Source of the DNA: Bin5 sp965221345
Lineage (GTDB): Bacteria; Chloroflexota; Anaerolineae; Caldilineales; Caldilineaceae
NCBI GenBank assembly: GCA_965221345.1
Contig: CBDCSD010000002.1
Location: 124,001 to 188,000 of the forward strand
DNA length: 64,000 nt
Reading direction: 5' to 3'
Shown: positions 25,101-33,920 of the stretch, piece by piece
How positions within the stretch are numbered: position 1 is the stretch's first letter
Layout: each line of letters opens with the position of its first letter
Program-made: the position numbers and the translations under genes
The notes under the pieces: model-generated
Database searches by the model: none
Told to the model about the DNA's origin: nothing
The model's input: only the letters and a program-made list of their open reading frames with translations

Positions 25101-28100
25101 TTCATAGCTGAATTGGATGAGACCGATAACAGTGCCAGCAAGACTTTAGGGCTTGTGTCGGACGCAGAACCGAACCTGGAGTTGTCGTCGAGCAATATAG
25201 GTGTCGCCCCGGCGAACCCGGTCGAGGGCGATGTAGTCACTATCTATGCGACGATTCTGAACGCCGGTGATTCGGCAGTGCAGGATGTGCAGGTCCAGTT
25301 CCTTGACGCCAACAGGAAGCCGGCGGCGCCGATTGCAGCGCTGCAGATCATTCCTTCGATTGCCCCTGGCAGCAGCGGCGTGGCCTCGATCCGCTTCGAC
25401 ACATCGAACCGAACCGGAGATCAGAAGATTCAGGTGCAGGTGGATCCCCACAACCTGATAGCCGAATCCAAAGAGCAGGACAACAGTGGGACGGCGGCTC
25501 TGAGCATTGCCTACGGCCCAACTCCCAATCTGGCAGTTGTCGCCGATAACATTGGGTTCAGCACTACCGAGGCGGATGCAGGCGCTGAGGTGACCATCTA
25601 TGCCACGATTCTGAATACAGGCAGCGCGCCGGCAGAGAATGTGGGTATCCAGTTTGTCGATGTAACCGGCGGCAGAGTACGGCCGATCGGTGAACAGCAG
25701 GTGCTGGCGAGCATTGAACCGGGTGCTTCGGCGGTTGCGCTGGCGCAATATAAGGCGCCGGGAGTTCGGGGCCTACGTTCCATTCAAGTGATCGCGGATC
25801 CAGGAAACTTTATCCGGGAGGTCACCGAAGAGGACAACCAGGCAAGCGCTTCTCTGTCCGTAGGCGGTGCTCCGACGCCCAATCTCTTCATTCAGAGCAA
25901 CAATATTTCCTTGAATCCGGATGAGCCGGTCAGCGGGGAAGAGATTACGTTGCGGGCGGTTGTCGGCAACAATGGCTCAGCGCCGGCCAAGCAGGTATCG
26001 GTGCAGTTTGTCGATGTAACCGGCGGCGAAGCGCGGATTCTGGGCAGCGAACAGACGATTGCCGAAATCGACATCGGCAGCAGCGGCGCCGCGGTTGTGA
26101 CGATCACCGAATCGATCACGAGCGACAGACCCGTCGGCAACCGCAAGATTCAGGTTTTTGTGGATGCCAGCAATCGCATTCGGGAGTCGAATGAGAACGA
26201 CAATACGGCCACGCGCCAGTTGATTCTCAAACCGGAGCCGGCACCGAACCTGGTCGTGCTCGCCGCAAACATTGGTTTCAATCCTGCCAGGCCTCAAGTA
26301 GGCGACACGGTGACGATTCAAGCGGTCGTACGCAACGATGGCGACGTTGTGGCAAGAGATGTGGCCGTGCAGTTCGAGGATGTGAGCGCGGGCCGGCCTG
26401 TTCCTATCGGGGAGGCGCAGAAGCTGGATCGGATTCCCGTGGGCGGCAGCGGCGTGGTGACAGTGAAGTTCAAACCGACGCTGGCTGCAGGGACATACAA
26501 GGTGCGGGTCGTCGCCGATCCGGGCAACTTCATCGCCGAAACCAATGAAATCGACAACAAGGGCACGCGTGACTTGGAGGTAGGCGCGGCGCCGATGCCT
26601 AACCTGGTAGCTCTGGCCGAAAACATCGGGTTCAATCCCCCCGGTCCCTCCTCCGGCGAGGGGGTAGTCGTTTCACTAACTGTTCTGAACAACGGCGCGG
26701 CCGAGGCGCAAAACGTGCATGTTCAGTTCACCGACATAACCAGCGGGCGTCTGCGTCCGATTGGAGAGGTGCAGAAACTGTCTTCGATCGCTGCCGGCGA
26801 CAGCGCAATTGCCAGCGTGACGTACAGGACCGCCGGGCTGGTTGGTGAACGCCGCATCAAGGCCAACGTTGACGGCCTGTCGATCATCGCTGAAATCGAT
26901 GAGACGGACAACACTGCCAGCAAGACGATACTGGTTACAGCAGGGGTGGCGCCGAATCTGGCTGTACATGCCGCCAATATCAGTTTCGCTCCGTTGAACC
27001 CGAACTCCGGCGACGAAATCAAGGTGCGTGCGGTTGTCCGCAATCAGGGGAGCGAAGATGTTGAAAATGTAGACGTTCATTTCCTGGACGCGACGAATGA
27101 CGAAGCGGTTTCGATAGGCCCCAGCCAGTTGATTGCAAAGATTCCCGCGGGCAGCAGCGCCATTGCCGAATCTGTTTTCGACAGCAGAGGCAAGACCGGT
27201 GAGCGCAAAATCCGTGTGTTGGCCGACCGCAGCAACCTCATTTCCGAGTCTGACGAAGAGGACAATCAGGCCGAAGCAACCGTCACGATCAACCCGCCGG
27301 CGATTCCCAATCTGGTGATCGAATCGAGGAACGTGGGCTTCCATCCCAGCAGGCCGGTGGACGGCGACCAGGTCACGATTAACGCCACAGTGCTGAATGA
27401 CGGAGGCGGCGACGCCACGGAAGTAATCGTGCAGTTCGTGGAAGGCAGCGGGAGAGGCATACCCATCGGCGAACCGCAGGTGATTGATCGGATACCGGCG
27501 GGCAGCAGCGGCGTGGCTCAGGTTGTCTTTGATACGGCGGGCAAGGACGACCCCAGGGTGCAGGTAATCGTTGATCCCAATAACTATATTGCCGAAACGA
27601 AGGAGACCGACAACAGAGCGACTGCGGCATTGAAGATGGCGGACCGGCCGCTGGCGAATCTGGTGGTCAATAGCACCAACCTGGCGTATACACCAAAGTC
27701 GCCGCGTGAAGGGCAGAGGATCATCGTGACAGCGGTGATCGTCAATCACGGCAGTGCGCCGGCGCGCGATGTAGACGTCCAGTTCATGGATGCAACCGAA
27801 AGGCCCGCAGTTCCGGTAGGCGCAGCGCAGACGATCTCGTTGATCCCGGCTGGCGGCAGCGCGGCAGTGGGAATCGTCTACGACACGACCGACAAAGAGG
27901 GTGCGCGCCAGTTGAACGTGATCGCAGACCCCGGCAATTTTGTCGTCGAGAGCAGTGAGAGCGACAACATGGCGCGCAAGACGGTGGAGGTGTTGGAACG
28001 GTCTGCGCCGAACCTGATCGTACAGCCCCGAAACGTGGGCTTCAATCCGGCGACTCCGACCGAAGGCGAGCGGGTGCTGATCAGAGCGGTGGTACTCAAT

Positions 28101-29864
28101 GACGGCGCCGAGGATGCCACCGACGTTGTCGTCCAGTTCCTGGACGTTACCGAGGCAGGCGTCACGCCAATTGGTCAGCCGTTCGTGATTGCGTTCCTGG
28201 CGGCAGGGTCGAGCGCCACGGCGCCGATCGTCTACGATACGCTCGACAGACCGGGCGACCGACGCATCCGCGTTGTCGTAGACCCGAACAGCTTCATCCG
28301 CGAGAGCAGTAAAGAAGACAATCAGACGGTGGTTACTTTGCCGGTTCAGGCCGCCAAGGCGCCAAACCTGGCGATGCTGTCAGGCAATATCAAGTTTGAC
28401 CCGCCATCTCCGGAGCTGTACGACAAGGTGACGGTCTCGGCCACAGTGCTCAACAACGGCACTGAAACCGCCCATGACGTAATTGTGCAGTTCCTGGACG
28501 TGAGCGGCGGCGGCTCGGTCCAGATCGGCGCGGAACAGTTGTTGGATGCTGTGCCGGCTGGCGGCGGCGGAACCGTAGAGGTGACCTACACCGACACAGA
28601 AGAGATAGGCAGCCGCCAGATCCGGGTGATCGTCGATCCCAACAATGTCATCGCCGAGGTGAGTGAGCGGGACAACCGGGCGACGCGAGGGGTGGTCATC
28701 TCGCCGCCGCAGCTGGCGGACGTAACCGTAAGCGAGTCGGACGTCGAGTTCGACCCCGAAGAACCGGTTGAGGGCAAGGAGACGACGATTTCGGCATCGA
28801 TTGCGAACCAGGGCAACGCACAGGCCAGAGGGTTCGTCGTGCGCTTCATGGATGTGACTGGACGTGTACCGGAGCCGATTGGAGGACCGCAGCGGATTGA
28901 TCTACTGGGAGCAAATGACAGCACTACCGTATCGGTAACCTATGATACGCTGGGCAAAGCGGGAGACCGCAAGATCCGGGTGGTCGCGGATTCGGAAGAT
29001 GCAGTGAAGGAATCGGACGAGGAGAACAATCGGGCAGAAAAGATCCTGAGAGTGCGTACGGCTTCCGAAGCGTCCGAGGAGGCGGCGAATCTGGTAATAC
29101 TGTCTTCCAACATTCGCTTCTTCCCCGCACTACCCAAACCCGGCGACCCGGTCACAATTACGGCAGTAGTTCGCAACCGGGGCGAAGAGGCGGCGGAGAA
29201 CGTTATTGTACTGTTTGAGGACGCCACCGAAGAGGAAGCAACCGTGATCGGCGAGTTCACGATAACGAACCCAATTCAGCCCGGTGCGCGAGAGCTGGCG
29301 GTGATGACATTCGATACGACGGATCTGGATGGAAGCCGCATCATTCGTGTGACCGCCGACCCCGATGACGAGATCTCTGAGACAGATGAGGACGACAATA
29401 CGGCACAACGCACGTTGCGCTTCGGTACAGGGGCAGTTGGGAGCGCTCCAGGAACGGGAGAAGACGTGTCCACGTCTCCCCTTGTCGCTGAGCGAGACGG
29501 CGAAAAGGCCAATCTCACTCTGAACGCCAGTAGCGTGGAGGTGAACGTTATACCGGGCGATGATTCGGACCTGGTAATCGTGGTGGCGACGGTACAGAAT
29601 CAGGGCGTCAAGGACGTGGACGGATTCGCGGTCCACGTCCTTGACGTGAATGACGGTTTCAGTACGCTGGGCTCAGTGCAGATGTTGGAACGCCTTGCCG
29701 CCGGCAGCGAGACCACGGTGCGGACGGTGTTCCGAGCAGCGGGGGGCATAGGGCTGCGCACTCTGCAGGTGGTCGTTGAACCCTTGAGTGGGATAGCGGA
29801 AAGCTCAGTGCAGGACAATCGCGTGAGTGTGTTGGTAAGTGGAGTGGGCGCAGCCGATCAGTAG
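22176..29864 (+). CDS. Giant secreted subtilisin-like protease with Fn3, jelly-roll and about 15 CARDB repeats
   Basis: 2562 residues. Signal peptide/anchor at 1-22 (MKRISLFALFLVICLAAGLY). Residues about 60-140 are an inhibitor-I9-like propeptide (VPGQVLIRFKKTVT, YAEPNYLLHL). The S8 protease spans about 155-480 with the full triad: Asp191 (VIDTGID), His253 (YGHGTHVAG), Ser422 (GGTSMSAPHV), and oxyanion Asn349. Residues 485-590 are a fibronectin-III domain (LEPDTTYFFALRAADNVGN). Residues 595-750 form a MAM/immune-inhibitor-A-like jelly roll (WYIDDVQLL end). From residue 764 (base 24465) come 15 CARDB modules of about 110-125 residues, each starting like PNLVVxxxNIGFxPxxP and ending DNxASxTL. 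No sortase or SLH anchor is visible. It is likely exported to degrade or bind extracellular protein. Repeats differ at the DNA level, so they are old. Confidence 0.92.
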   Translation: MKRISLFALFLVICLAAGLYFSGERLADYVGTTLRSGERDRLSNQVDRVEEALRQDEVVAEYVPGQVLIRFKKTVTREQISDFYAEYGLSEKDNLDGDLNDADLGLRLASAPVDVDENLIEVLESDDRVAYAEPNYLLHLSETPPSDPLFENLWGLHNTGQTGGTDDADIDALEAWEISGGSRDVIIAVIDTGIDVDHEDLKDNLWTNPQECPRGVGNCVADGIDDDGNGYVDDFHGINAITNSGALLDDYGHGTHVAGIAAARGNNRKGVIGVSWKARLLGCKFITAFGTGTTSNAVKCFNYIYDLRHKQKQNILVTNSSWGGGSPSRSLREAMGRVNSPLHVCSAGNSNSNRKLYPAAYDLDNIVSVAATDHDDLYAGFSSWGEDWVDLAAPGVSIVSTVPSGRCPMCSPSGYGATGGTSMSAPHVSGAAALIWSEFKGLNNEQVKQRILSGVDPLPEQSKKTLTNGRLNLFNAMEKDSTPPAAVADLSPSGVLLTKIMLAWTATGDDGFTGASTSYDVRYSTAPISNATWETAQRVATAPTPGNSGSRETVEVTGLEPDTTYFFALRAADNVGNVSDLSNIVIARTSAGTIVFEDDLESGSGKWSIEDTEDSLWHLSSRRFNSPETAWYYGQEKSRDYDTGEEHEGRITSTVIDIAGADDALLTFYEWSEVQRNTRFDRTRVQVSTDGTTWRTVFESHGTEGRWARRDVDLSQSLSESGSIQVRFWFDTIDESFNENEGWYIDDVQLLTAKLQLPGEKQLMPNLVAQSVNIGFNPAQPHAGEATTIHGTVINNGSADARAVTIQFVDVSDEEAAIPIGQPQTVAEIPVGGSGAVQVQYDTEKRAGEREIRMVVDPTNFIFERNEADNTASRLLTVAEAPAPNLFIDADNVGFDPASPQPGAQVTIFATVVNNGSADATDVVVRFLEGRSRPIALNQVIDSIAAGSSAVARVTFDSGSSAGDPSINVEVDPDNFIAELDETDNSASKTLGLVSDAEPNLELSSSNIGVAPANPVEGDVVTIYATILNAGDSAVQDVQVQFLDANRKPAAPIAALQIIPSIAPGSSGVASIRFDTSNRTGDQKIQVQVDPHNLIAESKEQDNSGTAALSIAYGPTPNLAVVADNIGFSTTEADAGAEVTIYATILNTGSAPAENVGIQFVDVTGGRVRPIGEQQVLASIEPGASAVALAQYKAPGVRGLRSIQVIADPGNFIREVTEEDNQASASLSVGGAPTPNLFIQSNNISLNPDEPVSGEEITLRAVVGNNGSAPAKQVSVQFVDVTGGEARILGSEQTIAEIDIGSSGAAVVTITESITSDRPVGNRKIQVFVDASNRIRESNENDNTATRQLILKPEPAPNLVVLAANIGFNPARPQVGDTVTIQAVVRNDGDVVARDVAVQFEDVSAGRPVPIGEAQKLDRIPVGGSGVVTVKFKPTLAAGTYKVRVVADPGNFIAETNEIDNKGTRDLEVGAAPMPNLVALAENIGFNPPGPSSGEGVVVSLTVLNNGAAEAQNVHVQFTDITSGRLRPIGEVQKLSSIAAGDSAIASVTYRTAGLVGERRIKANVDGLSIIAEIDETDNTASKTILVTAGVAPNLAVHAANISFAPLNPNSGDEIKVRAVVRNQGSEDVENVDVHFLDATNDEAVSIGPSQLIAKIPAGSSAIAESVFDSRGKTGERKIRVLADRSNLISESDEEDNQAEATVTINPPAIPNLVIESRNVGFHPSRPVDGDQVTINATVLNDGGGDATEVIVQFVEGSGRGIPIGEPQVIDRIPAGSSGVAQVVFDTAGKDDPRVQVIVDPNNYIAETKETDNRATAALKMADRPLANLVVNSTNLAYTPKSPREGQRIIVTAVIVNHGSAPARDVDVQFMDATERPAVPVGAAQTISLIPAGGSAAVGIVYDTTDKEGARQLNVIADPGNFVVESSESDNMARKTVEVLERSAPNLIVQPRNVGFNPATPTEGERVLIRAVVLNDGAEDATDVVVQFLDVTEAGVTPIGQPFVIAFLAAGSSATAPIVYDTLDRPGDRRIRVVVDPNSFIRESSKEDNQTVVTLPVQAAKAPNLAMLSGNIKFDPPSPELYDKVTVSATVLNNGTETAHDVIVQFLDVSGGGSVQIGAEQLLDAVPAGGGGTVEVTYTDTEEIGSRQIRVIVDPNNVIAEVSERDNRATRGVVISPPQLADVTVSESDVEFDPEEPVEGKETTISASIANQGNAQARGFVVRFMDVTGRVPEPIGGPQRIDLLGANDSTTVSVTYDTLGKAGDRKIRVVADSEDAVKESDEENNRAEKILRVRTASEASEEAANLVILSSNIRFFPALPKPGDPVTITAVVRNRGEEAAENVIVLFEDATEEEATVIGEFTITNPIQPGARELAVMTFDTTDLDGSRIIRVTADPDDEISETDEDDNTAQRTLRFGTGAVGSAPGTGEDVSTSPLVAERDGEKANLTLNASSVEVNVIPGDDSDLVIVVATVQNQGVKDVDGFAVHVLDVNDGFSTLGSVQMLERLAAGSETTVRTVFRAAGGIGLRTLQVVVEPLSGIAESSVQDNRVSVLVSGVGAADQ

Positions 29865-29945
29865 TGGCCGTCTCAGTAACGGGTCGCCGGCGGCGTTTAC
29901 ATTTCAACTACGCAATGGGCTAACAAAAGAAGTGCGTGCGCGCGT

Positions 29946-30989
29946 TCAGAACAGACTCAACCTCCCTTGGGCCAGCACCAAGACTCTGGAATAAATTCTC
30001 CCGGTTCCCGGCAGGGGAATCTCGAAAGTGGTGTCGGCGCCGGGGGAGATGACCTCGTCCCCCAGGAAACTTTCCACCACGTCTACAACCTCTCCACCCT
30101 CACCGTAGAAGGTAGCAGCAACCACAACTGACGACAGCGCATTCTCATGCCCGTTGTGCAGGGAGCCGACAACGAGCATGCGGCCATCGCGCTCCACGAT
30201 AGCAACGGCCGACACTTCCGGTTCTCGATATTCGCTGATGCTGATCTCTTCAAAGGAGACGGTCAGCGCGTAGCGATGCACCGCGCCAGGGTCGATGTCA
30301 ACGATCATGCGGAACGGCGCGGGGCGCTCGATCTCGAGTTTGGCGAAGGCGGCCCGGACCTCGGCAGTGGCGATGAGAGCGCCGCCGCTGTTGAAGAAGC
30401 GGCCGTGCACGCGAACGTCGAATACGTCAAAGGCTGCGCCATTGAGCAGTTCACCAACCACGACAAGCTGCGGGCCAAGTGCGTAGCTGGTGTGGCTGCG
30501 TACGAACACGGCCGACGGGATTGGCGTGCGCGTTGGCGCGGGTGTGGGCGTGGGAGTGACGGTAGGTTCCAAGCCGGCAGTCGGGGTTACCGTCGCGGTC
30601 GGTTGCGGAGGCGGAGGCGTGAGGACTGTCGTCGCAGTTGGAGTAGCCGTCGGCTGGGGCGGCTCAACAGTAATCGTCACGGCTGCGGTTGGTGTTGAAG
30701 TTGGGGTCTGAATCGCCGTCTCAGTCGGCGTAGGTGTCGGAGGCGGAGTATCTGTCTCGGTGGGCCTAGGTAAAGGCGTAACTGTCGGTTGAATGGTAAC
30801 GGTAACCTCGCCGCCGGCCTGCGCCGGGGCAGCGGTTTCGGATTGCGCGCCGGCCGCGGGCTCGCGCCTCTCAGCGCTGTCGCTGGTGGTATCGACATTG
30901 GGCGGCAGGACGTCTCCGTCTGTGGGGCCGCCACAGGACGTGATCAGCAGAAGGAAGGCCGAAGCGACAAATAGTGAGAGTCGTAGCAT
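29946..30989 (-). CDS. Lipoprotein with Thr/Pro-rich linker and FxLYD-like C-terminal domains
   Basis: 347 residues from MLRLSLFVASAFLLLITSCGG; lipobox ITSC. Residues about 60-165 are a low-complexity linker of TPTPT-type repeats that would hold the rest away from the membrane. Residues about 170-345 contain two related beta-sandwich units (VVVGELLNGAAFDVFDVRVHG and LVVGSLHNGHENALSSVVVA), the pattern of FxLYD/DUF3426-like domains on bacterial surface lipoproteins. Function unknown. It converges on the giant protease gene with an 80-bp gap. The 13 extra upstream codons in frame are discarded because the signal peptide starts at the inner ATG. Confidence 0.75.
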   Translation of the reverse strand: MLRLSLFVASAFLLLITSCGGPTDGDVLPPNVDTTSDSAERREPAAGAQSETAAPAQAGGEVTVTIQPTVTPLPRPTETDTPPPTPTPTETAIQTPTSTPTAAVTITVEPPQPTATPTATTVLTPPPPQPTATVTPTAGLEPTVTPTPTPAPTRTPIPSAVFVRSHTSYALGPQLVVVGELLNGAAFDVFDVRVHGRFFNSGGALIATAEVRAAFAKLEIERPAPFRMIVDIDPGAVHRYALTVSFEEISISEYREPEVSAVAIVERDGRMLVVGSLHNGHENALSSVVVAATFYGEGGEVVDVVESFLGDEVISPGADTTFEIPLPGTGRIYSRVLVLAQGRLSLF

Positions 30990-31063
30990 GGTTGTTGAAT
31001 GCGCAACCTTTTCGCTATATGGGCGCAAATTGCCAGCCGTCAGATCGCGGTACAGCGAACAGA

Positions 31064-31966
31064 TTACCCTTTTATGCCTGAAGTCACGACGCCGCTCACG
31101 AAATGCCGCTGGAGAACGAGGTAGATGATGAGCACGGGAAGCATGGTCATGGTGCCGAGGGACAGGAACCAGTGAATCTGGTATTGACGGAGTCCGCCGC
31201 CGTGGCCAAATTCGGCGAGCGTCCGTTTGAAGGTCAACATTCCGCGCGCCAGAGTCCAGGTTGATTCATCGGTGAGATAGATCAGCGGACCCCACAGATC
31301 ATTCCAAGAGTGGAGGAAGAGGAAGATCGAGGCTGCGGCCAGCACCGGGCCGATATTGGGCAGGATCACATGGCGGTAGATGCCGATCGGGGAACAGCCA
31401 TCGATCTTGGCGGCATCGTCAAGTTCGGTGGGGATGGTCATAATGTACTGGCGCAGCAGGAAGATGTAGAAAGCGCCGCCGCCCATCCACATAGGAACGA
31501 TTAAGGGGAGGTAGGTGTTGAGCCAACCCAGACGGTGGAAGAGCAGGAATGTTGGAATCGCCGTGACTTGCGCCGGAACCATCATTGTCCCCAGCACGAT
31601 GATGAACAAGAAGTTTCGCCCTACGAAGCGAAGGCGGGCAAAGCCGTATGCCACCATGGAGGCGGAAAGCAGCCCTCCGAACATGGAGGCCACAGTGATG
31701 ACGAGGGTGTTAAAGAGGAACCGGGTGAAGTTCAAGGCAGTCCAGGCATCGATGAAGTTTCGCCACTGCCATGGCTGCGGCGGAAGCAGATTGATAACGG
31801 TTTCTTCGAGCAGCATTTGCTTCGTCTTGAGCGCGCCCGAGAACATCCATAGCAGCGGGAAGACCATAATGATGCCAATCGCGACAGCGATCAGATAGAG
31901 TGCGGCCTGGCGCAGCACGCGGCTAGATATCCAGGGATTGCTTGCTGGTCTGAGATCAGATGTCAT
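31064..31966 (-). CDS. Carbohydrate ABC transporter permease, MalG type (pair 2)
   Basis: 300 residues with six hydrophobic segments and the EAA loop ELDDAAKIDGCSPIGIYRHV, which docks on the ATPase. It has a short cytoplasmic N-terminus and ends in FVSGVVTSGIKG, as CUT1-family MalG/UgpE proteins do. It directly follows its MalF-type partner (stop and start adjacent at 31966/31967), so translation is coupled. No ATP-binding gene is in this cluster; a shared MsmK/UgpC-like ATPase encoded elsewhere is expected. Confidence 0.9.
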   Translation of the reverse strand: MTSDLRPASNPWISSRVLRQAALYLIAVAIGIIMVFPLLWMFSGALKTKQMLLEETVINLLPPQPWQWRNFIDAWTALNFTRFLFNTLVITVASMFGGLLSASMVAYGFARLRFVGRNFLFIIVLGTMMVPAQVTAIPTFLLFHRLGWLNTYLPLIVPMWMGGGAFYIFLLRQYIMTIPTELDDAAKIDGCSPIGIYRHVILPNIGPVLAAASIFLFLHSWNDLWGPLIYLTDESTWTLARGMLTFKRTLAEFGHGGGLRQYQIHWFLSLGTMTMLPVLIIYLVLQRHFVSGVVTSGIKG

Positions 31967-32920
31967 TTAAGCTTCCTCCGACTCGTAGTGAACCCAGCGC
32001 CGGGCCAGCCAGAACTGAAGTAAGGTCAAGCCCATTATTATCAGGAAGAGAAGCCAGGCCAGCACGCTGGCGTAACCGAATCGCCTCTCGGTGAATGCAA
32101 CGATATAGAGATAAAGCACATAGAAGAGCGTGGAACGCGCCGGCCCCCCTTGGGTCAACATGAAGCCCTCGGTGAATACCTGGAGCGAGCCGATCATACC
32201 GACGATCATCAAGAAGAAGATGGTCGGCGACAAAAGGGGCAAGGTGATATGGCGGAAGAGGGCCAGACCGCTGGCGCCATCGACCTTTGCGGCCTCGTGA
32301 AGATCGTCCGGTATGCTCTGCAGGCCGGCAAGCATGATGACCATATAGTGCCCCACGCCGTATAAGCGCATGATGATGTAGGAGGGCAAGGCCCACTCCA
32401 AGGTTGTCAGCCAGCCGATGCGGTCGAAATCGAAAATGCGCAAGATCTGGTTAAACATCCCATAGTCTTTCTCGAACATCGCGGCCCAGACGAAGGTCAT
32501 GGCGACGCCGCTGACGGCGGCCGGCAGGTAGAAGAGGCCGCGGAAAAAGGTGTGGCCCTTGAATCGCTGATTCAGGAGCAGCGCCATGGCCAGCGAAATG
32601 ATGATTGCCAGTGAGACCGTCCAGAAGGCAAAGACCGCGCTGACGCTCAACGAGCCAGTGAATCGTATGTCATGTTGAATCAACTCCTGGAAGTTCGCCA
32701 GACCCACATAGGTGATCTTCTTGAAGCCGGCGTACTCTGTTAACATCAGCCCGAGTGAAACGGCCAGAGGTCCCACCAGGAAGATGACAAACCCCAGGAT
32801 CCAGGGTGAGATGAAAAGAAAGCCGTAGAAGTTCTCCCGCCACGCCTCCCCGCGCGGCAGGCGAAACCGGCTCGGGCGCATCTGCGGAATAGCGGTGTTT
32901 GCTCGGGAAAGATTTGCCAT
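31967..32920 (-). CDS. Carbohydrate ABC transporter permease, MalF type (pair 2)
   Basis: 317 residues. After a cytoplasmic lead (MANLSRANTAIPQMRPSRFR) come six membrane segments. The EAA loop is DLHEAAKVDGASGLALFRHI, followed by TLPLLSP. CUT1 family, partner of the MalG-type gene directly downstream. It lies 124 bp after pair 1. The substrate is probably an oligosaccharide or a polyol. Confidence 0.9.
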   Translation of the reverse strand: MANLSRANTAIPQMRPSRFRLPRGEAWRENFYGFLFISPWILGFVIFLVGPLAVSLGLMLTEYAGFKKITYVGLANFQELIQHDIRFTGSLSVSAVFAFWTVSLAIIISLAMALLLNQRFKGHTFFRGLFYLPAAVSGVAMTFVWAAMFEKDYGMFNQILRIFDFDRIGWLTTLEWALPSYIIMRLYGVGHYMVIMLAGLQSIPDDLHEAAKVDGASGLALFRHITLPLLSPTIFFLMIVGMIGSLQVFTEGFMLTQGGPARSTLFYVLYLYIVAFTERRFGYASVLAWLLFLIIMGLTLLQFWLARRWVHYESEEA

Positions 32921-33043
32921 AGATAGAGTTCACTTTCTTTTGCAATGCGGCGGCTGCTTTCGCCGCGTTACTCAGATTCGTGTGGAGAGCGACCTTGTCT
33001 CGCCCGCCGGACATCGCGGTCAGGAGACTTTTGCTGGGACCGG

Positions 33044-33910
33044 TCAGAACTTGAGGGCGCCCTCGGTCAGACCGCGCTGGATGCGCCGGTGAAAGAGGAT
33101 GTACATAAAGATTGGAGGCCATGCCGCCAGCGAAAGGGCAGCCACTTGCAGGCTCCACAGGCTCACATACTTGCCTTCAAAGTGCATCATGCCCAGCGGG
33201 ATCGTGCGCAGCGTATGCTTGTGCAGGTAGATAAGGGGCCAGAGAAAGTCGTTCCAGAAAAAGACGAAGTAGAAGATGGTCATCGTTGCTATGGCCGGCA
33301 TTGCCAACGGGATCATGACATGCCACAAGATCTGTAGCTCTCTGGCTCCGTCCACGCGGGCGGCGTCCTCCAGTTCGGGGGGTATAGACATGAAGTAGGC
33401 GCGAATGAAGATGATGGCCAGGGAAGACCAACTCATGTAGGTCAGGATAACAGCAAGTGGGCTATTGAGGAAAGCAATGGGCAGGTCCAGAGCAGCGGCC
33501 CAGGAGTCCAGAATAGCCATCAACTTGAAGCCGGGGACCATGAGCGCCTGTGTCGGCACGGCCATGCCGACCAGGAAGTAAAGGAAGAGCGCTCGATTGG
33601 CGGCGAAATGATAGCGGGCCAGTCCGTAAGCGGCAGTGGTTGACACGGTGATGACGCCGATAACCGAGACGACTGCGATCAGGATGCTGTTGGCATAGAG
33701 CCGTGTAAAGTTTCCGGTCTGCCAGGCCTCGGCGATATTGGCGAAGGAGATGCGGGTTGGCAGGCCGAAGGGAGAGAGCATGACCTCCTCATTGGTCTTG
33801 AGGGATGTGTAGGACATCCAGGTCAGGGGATAGAGGATACTGATTGCGGCGGCCACCAGGATGAGATAGAACAGGAGCCTGACCGGTAGACTGAGTTCGC
33901 GAAAGACCAT
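33044..33910 (-). CDS. Carbohydrate ABC transporter permease, MalG type (pair 1)
   Basis: 288 residues from MVFRELSLPVRLLFYLILVA; the frame is open 15 codons further but that part overlaps the MalF stop. Six hydrophobic segments and EAA loop ELEDAARVDGARELQILWHV are present, and the end RIQRGLTEGALKF is typical of CUT1 MalG-type permeases. It starts 10 bp after the partner gene. It would form the heterodimeric channel with the 312-residue MalF-type protein. Confidence 0.9.
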   Translation of the reverse strand: MVFRELSLPVRLLFYLILVAAAISILYPLTWMSYTSLKTNEEVMLSPFGLPTRISFANIAEAWQTGNFTRLYANSILIAVVSVIGVITVSTTAAYGLARYHFAANRALFLYFLVGMAVPTQALMVPGFKLMAILDSWAAALDLPIAFLNSPLAVILTYMSWSSLAIIFIRAYFMSIPPELEDAARVDGARELQILWHVMIPLAMPAIATMTIFYFVFFWNDFLWPLIYLHKHTLRTIPLGMMHFEGKYVSLWSLQVAALSLAAWPPIFMYILFHRRIQRGLTEGALKF

Positions 33911-33920
33911 TGCGGCTCCT

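Noticed and set aside
24465..29850. CARDB array as a recent DNA tandem repeat
   Set aside because: The periodicity is at protein level; units differ strongly in nucleotides, so there is no recent DNA amplification.
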